A stretch of 64,000 nucleotides of DNA, taken from positions 129,001 to 193,000 of the forward strand of contig OU452229.1 of NCBI GenBank assembly GCA_911728455.2, written 5' to 3'. The position numbers and the translations under genes were made by a program. The notes below the pieces were generated by a model. The model searched no databases and was not told the origin of the DNA. It worked only from the letters and a program-made list of their open reading frames with translations. This document shows, piece by piece, positions 38,101-42,017 of this stretch (position 1 is its first letter; the number at the start of each line of letters is the position of its first letter). This stretch comes from Marthasterias glacialis (lineage: Eukaryota; Echinodermata; Asteroidea; Forcipulatida; Asteriidae).

Positions 38101-41100
38101 ATGAGCTTTTGGCAGTGTGCGTGGATCGGGGGTTACGTTGCATTTTAGTTTCTATGCAAATTAGTTTTTCACCCTGGTGATGTTTTCATTTGTAATTTGC
38201 TATAAATCATGCTGCAACTTTGGGGATACTTGCATTTGCATTCTCAGCGCAAGCTGGGATGATTTGCCTTTGACCTTTATGTAAATTTGTTTCCACCTAG
38301 GTGTTATTGGAATTTGACACATTTATGCACAATGCTTGTTACATCTCATATATACTTGTCAGTGTAAAAAATTGTCAACTTTAAACTTACACCGTAACAA
38401 AAACTTGTAAAAAAAGTTTTATCAAAGAATGGTGTTTTGCTTTTCGTGAAACTAATATTCAACTATAAATATTCAACTGAAAGTCAAGGTTTTTAAATGT
38501 TAATATCCGTAAACAGCATTGATAATTTCCCACAATATGCAGTTAACAAAAATTCAGCAACGATGCACAGTATCCTAGTCTATCAGAAGGTATGACGCAA
38601 TGATATATTTCTATTTATTGTCATCACCTGCAGGCTACCGGTGAACCAGGTACCTGTACCGAATGCCAGAAAACCGGTAAACTCTTGAAGTGTGAGCAGT
38701 GTCCCAGAGCCTATCACCTTAACTGCCTTGATCCTGTACTTAGCAAGTAAGATAGCGCTTGTCAGTCTGAAGACCATTTTTAACCGATACAAATATCGAC
38801 CACCCTTTTATATCGATTATCATACCCGCCAACCGATCCGATTTAATCCCTGACATCACAATGTTTAAGTATGAAAACCCTTCAAAATTGAAACAATCTG
38901 ATTTCTGAAAATAGGGATTGGAAAAAAAACAAAAAAAAGAGGGCACTATTTCACAGACAGTTTGAGAGAGAGAAAAAAAGAGGGCGCTATTTCACAGACA
39001 GTTTGAGAGAGAGAAAAAAGAGGGCGCTATTTCACAGACAGTTTGAGAGAGAGAAAAAAGAGGGCACTATTTCACAGACAGTTTGAGAGAGAGAAAAAAA
39101 GAGGGCACTATTTCACAGACAGTTCGAGAGAGAGAAAAAAGAGGTCGCTATTTCACAGACAGTTTGAGAGAGAGAAAAAAGAGGGCACTATTTCACAGAC
39201 AGTTTGAGAGAGAGAAAAAAGAGGGCACTATTTCACAGACAGTTTGAGAGAGAGAAAAAAGAGGGCACTATTTCACAGACAGTTTGAGAGAGAGAAAAAA
39301 AGAGGGCACTAATTACTGAAGATCGCTTCGCCATTTTGTAACAACGACATGAAGGGCATGGATATAGAATTTCAATTCTTCTGAGATGCAGATGTTACGC
39401 GATTTGTTTAAGGAAGATGGGTAAAACTACCATAAAAAAAATAATAATAATAATAATTTTTGCAGTGAATACCTGCAGCGATGTTTATGTGTAATGAGAT
39501 AAAAAAGGGTGATAACTTTGCTTTTTGCGAGGTCTGTCAGTGTGACTGGCAGATCGATTTAAGTTGTTCCTATTCCTGACTTGGCAGGTATCGAATATCA
39601 CAAAGTTTTTAACTGGGTTGGCACAAATTTGCCATCAAATCTGCTATGCAAATATTTACTTTATTATTTTTTTAACATTACTCAGTGCATGAACTATGTT
39701 CTTTACAAGTACCAACACAAATTCATCAACACTCACCTGTACATGTGTATGTAGGATTTATGGTTATTATTAAAAGATAATTTTTATGATGCTAGATTCC
39801 CCCGCGGAAAATGGTTCTGCCCACCTTGCCAAAAAATCAAGAGGAAGGCCTCCAAGAGCCGCAACCACAAGAGGAAGAGCAAAGACAAGAAGGACAAAGG
39901 TCACCACTCGGGTCACCACTCAGGTCATCACTCGGGTCACCATTCAGGTCGCAGCACGCCTGCTGATACGCCATCGAGTCCCGCTGTGTCAATCGACAAG
40001 GAGGCACAGAAGGAAGAGAAAGCGGCAAGGAAGAAGGAGTTGGCACCATGCAAGTAAGTCAGGATGATCTATTGACCTTGACCTTTCAAATGAACCCCCG
40101 TCAAGAACTATTTGACTGTCAACTTCCCCCACTTTTGAGCATTCATACCTATTCATCATTCATAAATTATTTTTGTGTACATAACTCTGAACATAAGACA
40201 TCATCAGCCGTGTGAATAAAGCCAGATGCTGGCCTGTAGAATCTGCTGCTTGCCTGCCAGATGCACCTTTGACCCACTTAATGTTTGCAGACCATAATGC
40301 TGTGTACACGTGTAGTATCAGTGTGGTGCCATTGGGTTTATAAGACCAGTGGGACCAGTCTACTCTGAGCATACATGTACCTACAGTGTAGGGCCTTTTC
40401 CAAATCTAGGTTTGGACTCTGGCTCTGGCCTTTAGCTTGGGCTCCATCATCATTTTGGAGCAGTGTGCAAATTGCATTGTGCTTTAACATTAAACGGAGC
40501 CTTGAACTGGAGGCCAGCAGGTTTGGAAAAAGCCCCTGTTGACCAAATTCACCTGACGTCATCATCACAACTTGGTTGCGCCATTTTGGAAGTCAGTGTC
40601 ACTGAGTGTTTGACAGTGGCGTGTACTGGTATACCTATTGACTCCCAAAATAGTGAGCATGACACAGTTGCCACATGCAGGGATATCAAGTCTGCTTACC
40701 TTGTAAGTCTGCTGCCATCTAGTGTCAGAAAAAGTCTGCCATTATATTTGCGTATTCGCCTGCTTAATTATCATTTGTGACTGATTTTTGCCTTTCTTCC
40801 TCAGACTCATCATGGCAGAGTTGGAGAAGGAAGAGAACTCCTGGCCTTTCCTAGTACCCGTCAATACCAAACAGTTCCCCACCTATCGCAAGATTATAAA
40901 GAAACCTATGGACTTCAGTACCATCCGAGCTCGGTTGCATGCTGGACAGTAAGTCATGTCACAACAGGTGTAGAATTTAATTGTTGTAGAGCATGGCCAC
41001 TTTTTCAGATTACAGGGGATTTCTATTAGAAACTCTGATTGTCTTTAGGAACAGTGTTAAGGGGCCCGGATCAGGGCATTAGCCTGATTGGCAGTGAAAG

Positions 41101-42017
41101 GCAAAATAAACTGTATTCTTTGAGGGCAATCAAATTGATAGCCTAATAGGGCAATATAAACATTGACTGATGAGGGCAATATAAACCATCGCCTAGGAGG
41201 GCAGTATAAACAAAGGCCCAGACAAGCAATGTAAACCATGGCATAGGAGGGCAATATAAGCTATAGCCTAGGAAGGCAATATAATTGAACAAGGAGGGCA
41301 ATATAAACCACGGCCTTAGACAATTTATACATGTAACCTATTGCATCAGAGAGAAATACAGACCATCATCCTTAGTGTAATTCCCAGCCAGATTCCAAAT
41401 GTTTCTTGTCTCGAAGGTGGAAATAGAAAACGCTTTCCAAGATAATTTTTGCGATCTTATTCAAGATTTTTGTTCCATCACTGGAAGATATGTAGGTCAT
41501 AAGCATACAGACCATGTAACCCTGTTTACAAAAAAGTTTCACCTTGTGCACTCCAAGGCACTACACTGTTTTATTTGGTTTAATGAACTGAGTTTCCAGT
41601 TTTCAACATAAATTACTGAAAAAATAAGAGCCTAACAAGTTTTCTGATGTTTTCTCCTCTTTCCTCATACCCAAAAACGATAACAATCCAATTCGCTGCA
41701 ATCTTTATAAGTCGTAAAATACTATGTTTTATTCCATTTAGCTGTTTACAAATTGGGTCTAGGCTCCATGGCTCTTTTGTTATCATGTGACATCATAGGT
41801 AACATGGTCTATTAAAAATGATGTATTTATGATGTAAAACATTTTACTTTTCCTCAGTTACCACCAACGTGATGAGTTTGTGGCCGATGTTCGAGTCGTC
41901 TTTGACAACTGTGAAACATTCAACGAGGATGACTCGGATGTTGGGAGGGCAGGTCACGAGATGAGGGAATTCTTTGAGACCAGGTGGGCGGAGATTATCT
42001 CTGAGCACACTACGTAG
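1944..42017 (+). CDS. BAZ2: BAZ2 (BAZ2A/BAZ2B-type) chromatin remodelling subunit, 5'-partial, 31 exons
   Basis: Large nuclear scaffold that, in its family, partners the ISWI ATPase (SNF2H) to position nucleosomes; the TIP5/BAZ2A form silences rDNA. Spliced exons give about 2217 residues in one frame ending TAG. Domains in window numbering: AT-hook about 68-75; Ser/acidic region 119-220; His8 run about 280; coiled coil 335-464; Asp run about 556-568; MBD/TAM 617-710; second AT-hook about 724-735; charged helix 770-961; DDT about 970-1045; WHIM1 about 1083-1150; WHIM2/WSD 1240-1290; low-complexity 1290-1715; helical linker 1716-1944; PHD1 1945-1993; PHD2 about 2000-2042; (GHHS)4 about 2065-2081; bromodomain 2117-2213. 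Human BAZ2B is about 2170 residues, so this protein, still lacking its N terminus, is longer. One BAZ2 gene suggests a lineage outside the vertebrate A/B duplication. The N-terminal exons are off the window. Confidence 0.95.
2832..2990 (+). repeat. Interspersed repeat shared with ACBD5 intron
   Basis: CTTCACAGAGGCAAAGGAGG, then CCCTGGTCATTGCCTTGGTG, matching 57416-57562 in the opposite orientation. It lies in a BAZ2 intron. No terminal structure is clear. Confidence 0.7.
3253..3449 (+). CDS. BAZ2: BAZ2 exon b (AT-hook)
   Basis: Acceptor AACAG before 3253; donor GTGAGT at 3450. It encodes GTGRRGRPRKTDRPNP, a canonical AT-hook (RGRPRK core) for minor-groove binding at AT-rich DNA, followed by a Pro/Met-rich stretch. 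The AT-hook fits the TIP5/BAZ2 family. Confidence 0.85.
3887..4192 (+). CDS. BAZ2: BAZ2 exon c (Ser/Pro-Lys and acidic serine region)
   Basis: Phase 0 at both ends, 102 codons; acceptor TCCTAG, donor GTGAGT. The first half has repeated SP-x-K-type sites (SPKKHPP, LSPKKKK). The second half is a Ser/Asp/Glu run (SSEDSDSNMSEVSSEDSES), a probable CK2-type phosphorylated acidic tract. It matches the acidic-serine region that precedes the MBD in BAZ2B. Confidence 0.85.
4329..4670 (+). CDS. BAZ2: BAZ2 exon d (Gln/His-rich coiled segment)
   Basis: Acceptor TGTAG before 4329. The frame runs AKKELEARQKLLLQQQRN, then a Lys/His tract with eight consecutive His residues, then a Thr-rich tail. The 3' end is uncertain: donors at 4424 (CAAG|GTAGAC), 4538 (GAG|GTTACT) and 4670 (GAG|GTGAAG) all keep phase 0. 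I prefer 4670 because the frame stays open to it, but the shorter forms could be used alternatively. Confidence 0.65.
4671..6536 (+). other. BAZ2 intron d-e
   Basis: A T-rich intron of about 1.9 kb. I see no coding exon, RNA gene or complete transposon in it. Confidence 0.6.
6537..6926 (+). CDS. BAZ2: BAZ2 exon e (coiled coil with basic hook)
   Basis: Acceptor CCCAG; donor CAG|GTGGGG; 130 codons, phase 0 at both ends. It encodes an uninterrupted Glu/Gln/Arg/Lys helix (REQEQKRRAEQLTLQFEQQI onward), then a Gly/Lys-rich AT-hook-like patch (GKGKRGRKPGVGK), then another basic stretch. It is consistent with the first coiled-coil region of BAZ2. Confidence 0.9.
7762..8002 (+). CDS. BAZ2: BAZ2 exon f (Ser/Pro/Glu linker)
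   Basis: Acceptor TTAAAG; donor GTAGGC after GATG. Low-complexity Ser, Pro and Glu residues including SASPSVEISPAPSASS, with no recognised fold. It ends with one base carried over to the acidic exon. Confidence 0.8.
8152..8315 (+). repeat. tRNA-like SINE with terminal inverted repeats, copy 1
   Basis: The body at 8181-8310 is 130 bp and begins GAACAAAGAT and ends CTTTGTTC. Inside is a tRNA-like segment with an A box (TAGCTCAGTTAGTAG) and a B box (GGTTCAAATCC). Sequence upstream to about 8152 also matches copy 2. It lies in the intron before the acidic exon. Confidence 0.8.
8645..8854 (+). CDS. BAZ2: BAZ2 exon g (acidic run)
   Basis: Acceptor TTCCAG; donor GTAAGT. It encodes a near-continuous Asp/Glu run (LESDDDDDDDDEDDDQ), then SEGSPMPMNVLLKRKAD, which leads into the MBD. 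The acidic run before the MBD is also a BAZ2B feature. The underlying DNA is a GAT/GAC repeat. Confidence 0.9.
9369..9442 (+). repeat. Retroposon 3' tail with (ATT)n
   Basis: The sequence GGCCCTTGCATAAGGTGCTG followed by a TTATTATT run resembles the tail of the element at 51000-51320 (AAGGTGCTACATAAAT). It is probably a truncated SINE in the intron before the MBD. Confidence 0.5.
9537..9826 (+). CDS. BAZ2: BAZ2 exon h (MBD/TAM domain)
   Basis: Acceptor TATAG; donor GTGAGT. It encodes RPLSRGWRRQVIIRQL, then DVLYYGPCGKKLRTYPEVM, YIQRRGISDVSREHFSFS and AKIRIGEF. These line up along the TAM/MBD of human BAZ2B (YAPCGKKLRQYPEV, FSFSAKIRVGDF). In TIP5 this fold binds RNA and DNA; methyl-CpG binding is doubtful for BAZ2 members. 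The whole domain sits in one exon. Confidence 0.95.
9981..10155 (+). CDS. BAZ2: BAZ2 exon i (AT-hook and start of charged helix)
   Basis: Acceptor CTGCAG, donor GTTAGA (less usual, though the frame joins). It encodes GIIFERLTESELQHRINILM, then GRKPRPGRPLKNPERKR, an AT-hook-like basic GRP motif. An Ala/Arg/Glu helix follows. The position immediately after the MBD matches the AT-hook placement in TIP5. Confidence 0.85.
10156..11928 (+). other. BAZ2 intron i-j
   Basis: An AT-rich intron with no coding exon or complete mobile element that I can support. Confidence 0.6.
11929..12021 (+). CDS. BAZ2: BAZ2 exon j (charged helix)
   Basis: Acceptor AAGCAG after a T-rich tract; donor GTACGC. It encodes DMVRRIQEAKMRRKLERQQQ and AHHAREARRQQ, a continuous charged helix ending one base into the next codon. 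Confidence 0.85.
12478..12605 (+). CDS. BAZ2: BAZ2 exon k (charged helix)
   Basis: Acceptor CCACAG; donor GTAACC; ends phase 0. It encodes AFHAAEEKRRAKEHRLYLKQ, then MEQLRMEREMRAHQMVE. The MEREMRA segment matches the equivalent helix of human BAZ2B, which anchors the alignment of the small exons that follow. Confidence 0.9.
15502..15521. repeat. 20-bp perfect palindrome
   Basis: CCATAGAGCTAGCTCTATGG equals its own reverse complement. It lies just upstream of SINE copy 2. The role is unknown; it may be the centre of a foldback repeat. Confidence 0.7.
15567..15733 (+). repeat. tRNA-like SINE with terminal inverted repeats, copy 2
   Basis: The body at 15596-15725 is 130 bp, the same length as copy 1, beginning GAACAAAGAT and ending CTTTGTTC. 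It has an A-box-like TAGCTCAGTTGTTAGAGC and a B box GGTTCAAATCC. Upstream similarity to copy 1 (TTGAATGGCTTCTGACTGG) extends the element to about 15567. Confidence 0.8.
15972..16115. mobile_element. Palindromic MITE, copy 1
   Basis: Starts CTTGATTTCACAAAGCACTG and ends with TTAGATCAATCTTAACTTG. The two ends are imperfect inverted repeats. It is clearly the same element as 58909-59058 in an ACBD5 intron. No coding capacity. Confidence 0.65.
16380..16700 (+). repeat. SINE-like retroposon remnant
   Basis: A B-box-like GGTTCGATTC at about 16421, then TTGGTTCTCTCCTGTGCC and a TTTTCCTCCCTCTGG block, ending in an AT-rich tail with TTATTATT. This is the layout of V-SINE/CR1-tail families known in invertebrates. 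No coding capacity. Confidence 0.6.
17955..18020 (+). CDS. BAZ2: BAZ2 exon l (66-nt helical micro-exon)
   Basis: Acceptor CACAG; donor GTTTGT; phase 0 at both ends, 22 codons starting ERRKRKDAESKSK. It is the first of a series of in-frame small exons that each begin with Glu and extend the charged helix. Confidence 0.85.
18021..20389 (+). other. BAZ2 intron l-m
   Basis: A 2.4 kb AT-rich intron. It includes a 62-bp direct duplication at about 19289-19408 and a Gly-poor interspersed repeat at about 19500-19800 (ACTACACAAATTTTCC), a relative of which occurs near 24670. No exon is seen. Confidence 0.55.
19289..19408. repeat. Two-copy direct repeat of about 62 bp
   Basis: A block containing GTTGGCTGGTAAACAACTTA and TTTCTGCTAAGGAAATGATT is repeated immediately with few changes. 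It is a simple local duplication within an intron. Confidence 0.8.
20390..20434 (+). CDS. BAZ2: BAZ2 exon m (45-nt helical micro-exon)
   Basis: Acceptor GACAG; donor GTGGGT; 15 codons, phase 0: EREMRRQHAVLLKHQ. It is almost identical to the human BAZ2B stretch EKEMRRQQAVLLKHQ as I recall it, which confirms the exon and its order. Confidence 0.92.
20560..20770 (+). repeat. tRNA-derived SINE fragment (family also at 51000)
   Basis: GTTCAAGTCTCGGTCTTGAC followed by a CTTGTGTCCTTAAACAAG block and a 3' part with AAGCGCTTTGAG and AGTTATTGTT. Both ends match the longer copy at 51000-51320; the middle is deleted. Confidence 0.7.
21271..21303 (+). CDS. BAZ2: BAZ2 exon n (33-nt micro-exon)
   Basis: Acceptor TTCAG; donor GTAAGA; 11 codons ERERRKHMLIM, phase 0. 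It closely parallels the first 33 nt of the next exon (ERERRKQHMML), so it looks like a duplicated exon. Human BAZ2B, as I recall, also has an 11-residue segment here. Confidence 0.85.
21740..21805 (+). CDS. BAZ2: BAZ2 exon o (66-nt helical micro-exon)
   Basis: Acceptor TGTAG; donor GTAAGA; 22 codons ERERRKQHMMLVRALEARKK and HE. It matches the BAZ2B ERERRRQHMMLMKAMEARKK segment. A strong internal donor (CTA|GTAAGAG) at 21773 would give an in-frame 33-nt form equal in length to the previous exon. Confidence 0.93.
22082..22473. mobile_element. Non-autonomous DNA transposon (MITE) with TTAA ends
   Basis: The left end TTAAAGGCAGGGTATACC and the reverse complement of the right end (TTAAAGGCTGGGGATACT) match over about 25 bp, continuing into TTTGGTA. 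TTAA at both edges may be the target site. Length 392 bp with no transposase. It lies in the intron between exons o and p. Confidence 0.8.
22567..22710 (+). CDS. BAZ2: BAZ2 exon p (end of charged helix)
   Basis: Acceptor CACAG; donor GTGTGT; 48 codons, phase 0. It encodes EKERMKNEKKVEKKVKKDRK, then LEMQMAKELKKPVEDMKL. The latter aligns with BAZ2B LELEMAKELKKPNEDM, the conserved junction just before the DDT domain. Confidence 0.95.
23268..23379 (+). CDS. BAZ2: BAZ2 exon q (DDT domain, first part)
   Basis: Acceptor TTCAG; donor GTGAGC. It encodes ALPNLERLDGLKLPGQAFAD, then LMTLEFLHTFADALGL. This is the start of the DDT three-helix module, which in ISWI partners contacts the ATPase or linker DNA. 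Confidence 0.95.
24430..24575 (+). CDS. BAZ2: BAZ2 exon r (DDT domain, second part)
   Basis: Acceptor TGTAG; donor GTAAAT. It encodes DKEDDIPTMKTLQAGLLDET, then the hydrophobic helix VIALAILLLALALEDPGIP. It aligns with human VPNLSVLQEGLLN and LLVRLLSAAVCDPG. Confidence 0.95.
25147..25251 (+). CDS. BAZ2: BAZ2 exon s (DDT-WHIM link)
   Basis: Acceptor GACAG; donor GTGAGT; 35 codons, phase 0. It encodes KSPWGQSVEDIDITEENLSE, then MLRYYIVGVNGADDK, matching the helical NVSEILQIFMEA segment of BAZ2B. Confidence 0.9.
25771..25903 (+). repeat. tRNA-like SINE with terminal inverted repeats, copy 3
   Basis: The body at 25771-25898 starts GAACAAAGAT and ends CTTTGTTC. It is the best-preserved copy: A box TAGCTCAGTTGGTAGAGC, loop ATGTTAA (GTT, Asn-like anticodon) and B box GGTTCAAATCC. 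The anticodon stem no longer pairs fully, so it is not a functional tRNA gene. Confidence 0.85.
26024..26208 (+). CDS. BAZ2: BAZ2 exon t (WHIM1)
   Basis: Acceptor TTTTAG; donor GTGAGT. It encodes FKALSAVQKVSVFAFLVNQL, then VTNLRRDKWIVEGKMRK. The human counterpart is AQKASVLAFLINELACS and NLRRDKWVVEGKLRK. WHIM1 packs with DDT and contacts ISWI/linker DNA. Confidence 0.96.
26290..26700 (+). repeat. Retroposon insertion with (ATT)n tail
   Basis: GTGGGTTTTCCCCATTTGGG and CCACCCACATCTGAAACT are typical SINE body pieces. The segment ends in TATTATTATTATTATT near 26670. It lies between exons t and u, with no coding capacity. Confidence 0.5.
26781..27066 (+). CDS. BAZ2: BAZ2 exon u (basic then acidic linker)
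   Basis: Acceptor AATAG; donor GTAAGT. It encodes LRTLRAKKFGKKDTPK, then an Asp run (GDDDDDDDKDDDDDDMS), then a Glu-rich segment and GLEEIERKIEKLGK. Human BAZ2B has the same order, including VEELEKQIEKLSK. Confidence 0.95.
27539..28967 (+). CDS. BAZ2: BAZ2 exon v (WHIM2/WSD plus large low-complexity region)
   Basis: Acceptor CTACAG; donor GATG|GTGGGT; 476 codons. It opens with QFRHKIFDASHSLRAIAFGQ, DRYRRRYWVLPHAGGLLVEG, the WHIM2 motif that reads out linker DNA in ISWI complexes. The rest is Glu/Ser/Pro-rich and shows PLNLS (28166-28180, CtBP-type) and IKTE followed by an acidic run (28850-28894, SUMO-type). VKKE and VKSE are further SUMO-consensus sites. The frame would stop at 28985 if the intron were kept. 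Confidence 0.95.
29345..29503 (+). CDS. BAZ2: BAZ2 exon w (GWW motif helix)
   Basis: Acceptor TTCAG; donor GTGAGT. It encodes DLQQGWWQICDPNMLRLV, then RALHMRGIRERMLQKSFQKY. It aligns with human EEMQKGWWRIIDPEELHALL and HLRGIREKALQKQIQK. Confidence 0.95.
30473..30663 (+). CDS. BAZ2: BAZ2 exon x (helical linker)
   Basis: Acceptor ATGCAG; donor GTATTG; ends phase 0. It encodes SIPRTPPPTYEENADWLKEV, then VEAVESMEERVFSASMQVK. The end matches human VEDLERRVASASLQVK. Confidence 0.9.
31015..31280. repeat. Direct duplication of about 125 bp
   Basis: GAGTGACGTTTTGATTG through ACAATGCCATATATAATAG is repeated from about 31140 as GAGTGACATTTTAATTG through CCATATATTGTAG. The second copy carries an extra piece of about 25 bp. 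Intronic. Confidence 0.85.
31436..31596 (+). CDS. BAZ2: BAZ2 exon y (linker before PHD)
   Basis: Acceptor GGCAG; donor AC|GTGAGT. It encodes GWVLPEKVSIDPNLES, then DPIGIAIKRLLALEKSVERR. The human counterpart is GWMCPEP and NPLDIAVTRLADLERNIERR. Confidence 0.92.
31597..36607 (+). other. BAZ2 large intron y-z (5.0 kb)
   Basis: Contains a 51-bp x 3 tandem repeat at 31641-31793, several degenerate interspersed repeats (for example 32380-32460 and 35270-35410) and a G run at 36065-36079. A minus-strand 155-codon open frame at 34564-35031 has no recognisable domain and I do not call it a gene. Confidence 0.65.
31641..31793. repeat. 51-bp tandem repeat, three copies
   Basis: The unit starts TGATCCGTGATTAGGAAAAA and ends GTTATTTCCTA. 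The three copies are essentially identical, indicating a recent expansion. Confidence 0.92.
36608..36782 (+). CDS. BAZ2: BAZ2 exon z (linker before PHD)
   Basis: Acceptor TTCAG; donor GTAAGT. It encodes GLIRWRRTVENATSSSRLHM, then CLAVLDKCVAWDKSIMKV. The human counterpart is LRVWRRALSEARSAAQ and IQQLQKSIAWEKSIMKV, the stretch immediately before the PHD. Confidence 0.95.
36850..36870. repeat. Poly-C tract
   Basis: About 20 consecutive C residues just 3' of exon z. A simple repeat, prone to length variation and sequencing error. Confidence 0.8.
37931..38077 (+). CDS. BAZ2: BAZ2 exon aa (PHD finger 1)
   Basis: Acceptor TGTAG; donor GTACGC; 49 codons, phase 0. Complete C4HC3: FCQLCRKGDNE, LLLLCDGCDKGFHTYC, EGDWYCTICISK. 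It is very close to the single BAZ2A/B PHD, which binds the unmodified histone H3 tail through an acidic wall (GDNE, CDGCD). One domain fits one symmetrical exon. Confidence 0.97.
38634..38746 (+). CDS. BAZ2: BAZ2 exon bb (PHD finger 2, first part)
   Basis: Acceptor TGCAG; donor AA|GTAAGA. It encodes CTECQKTGKLLKCEQCPRAY, then HLNCLDPVLSK. This supplies six of the eight zinc ligands of a second PHD finger, directly after the first. The remaining two Cys are in the next exon. Confidence 0.93.
38939..39310. repeat. 40-bp intronic tandem array, about nine copies
   Basis: The unit reads AGGGCACTATTTCACAGACA, then GTTTGAGAGAGAGAAAAAA. Copies differ by A-run length and GGGCAC/GGGCGC. It sits inside the intron that splits PHD2. 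Confidence 0.93.
39796..40053 (+). CDS. BAZ2: BAZ2 exon cc (PHD2 end and basic/GHHS linker)
   Basis: Acceptor GCTAG; donor AA|GTAAGT. It begins KFPRGKWFCPPC, closing PHD2, then a Lys/Arg-rich run (KIKRKASKSRNHKRKSKDKK), then four GHHS tetrapeptides encoded by a 12-bp repeat, and a Lys/Glu helix before the bromodomain. Confidence 0.93.
40805..40948 (+). CDS. BAZ2: BAZ2 exon dd (bromodomain, first half)
   Basis: Acceptor CTCAG; donor CA|GTAAGT. It encodes LIMAELEKEENSWPFLVPVN, then YRKIIKKPMDFSTIRARL. The WPF shelf and the KKPMDFSTI segment identify a BAZ2-class bromodomain. Confidence 0.97.
41075..41335. repeat. Degenerate tandem repeat around GGGCAATATAAAC
   Basis: About seven diverged copies of a 30-35 bp unit (AGGAGGGCAATATAAACCAT and variants). 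They lie in the intron that splits the bromodomain. Confidence 0.75.
41858..42017 (+). CDS. BAZ2: BAZ2 terminal coding exon ee (bromodomain, second half)
   Basis: Acceptor CTCAG. It encodes DEFVADVRVVFDNCETFNED, then DSDVGRAGHEMREFFETRW, and stops at TAG 42015-42017 after SEHTT. The acetyl-lysine-binding Asn (TFN) is present, and the gatekeeper is Val where human BAZ2B has Ile. The C terminus ends within a few residues of the domain, as in vertebrate BAZ2. Confidence 0.97.
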
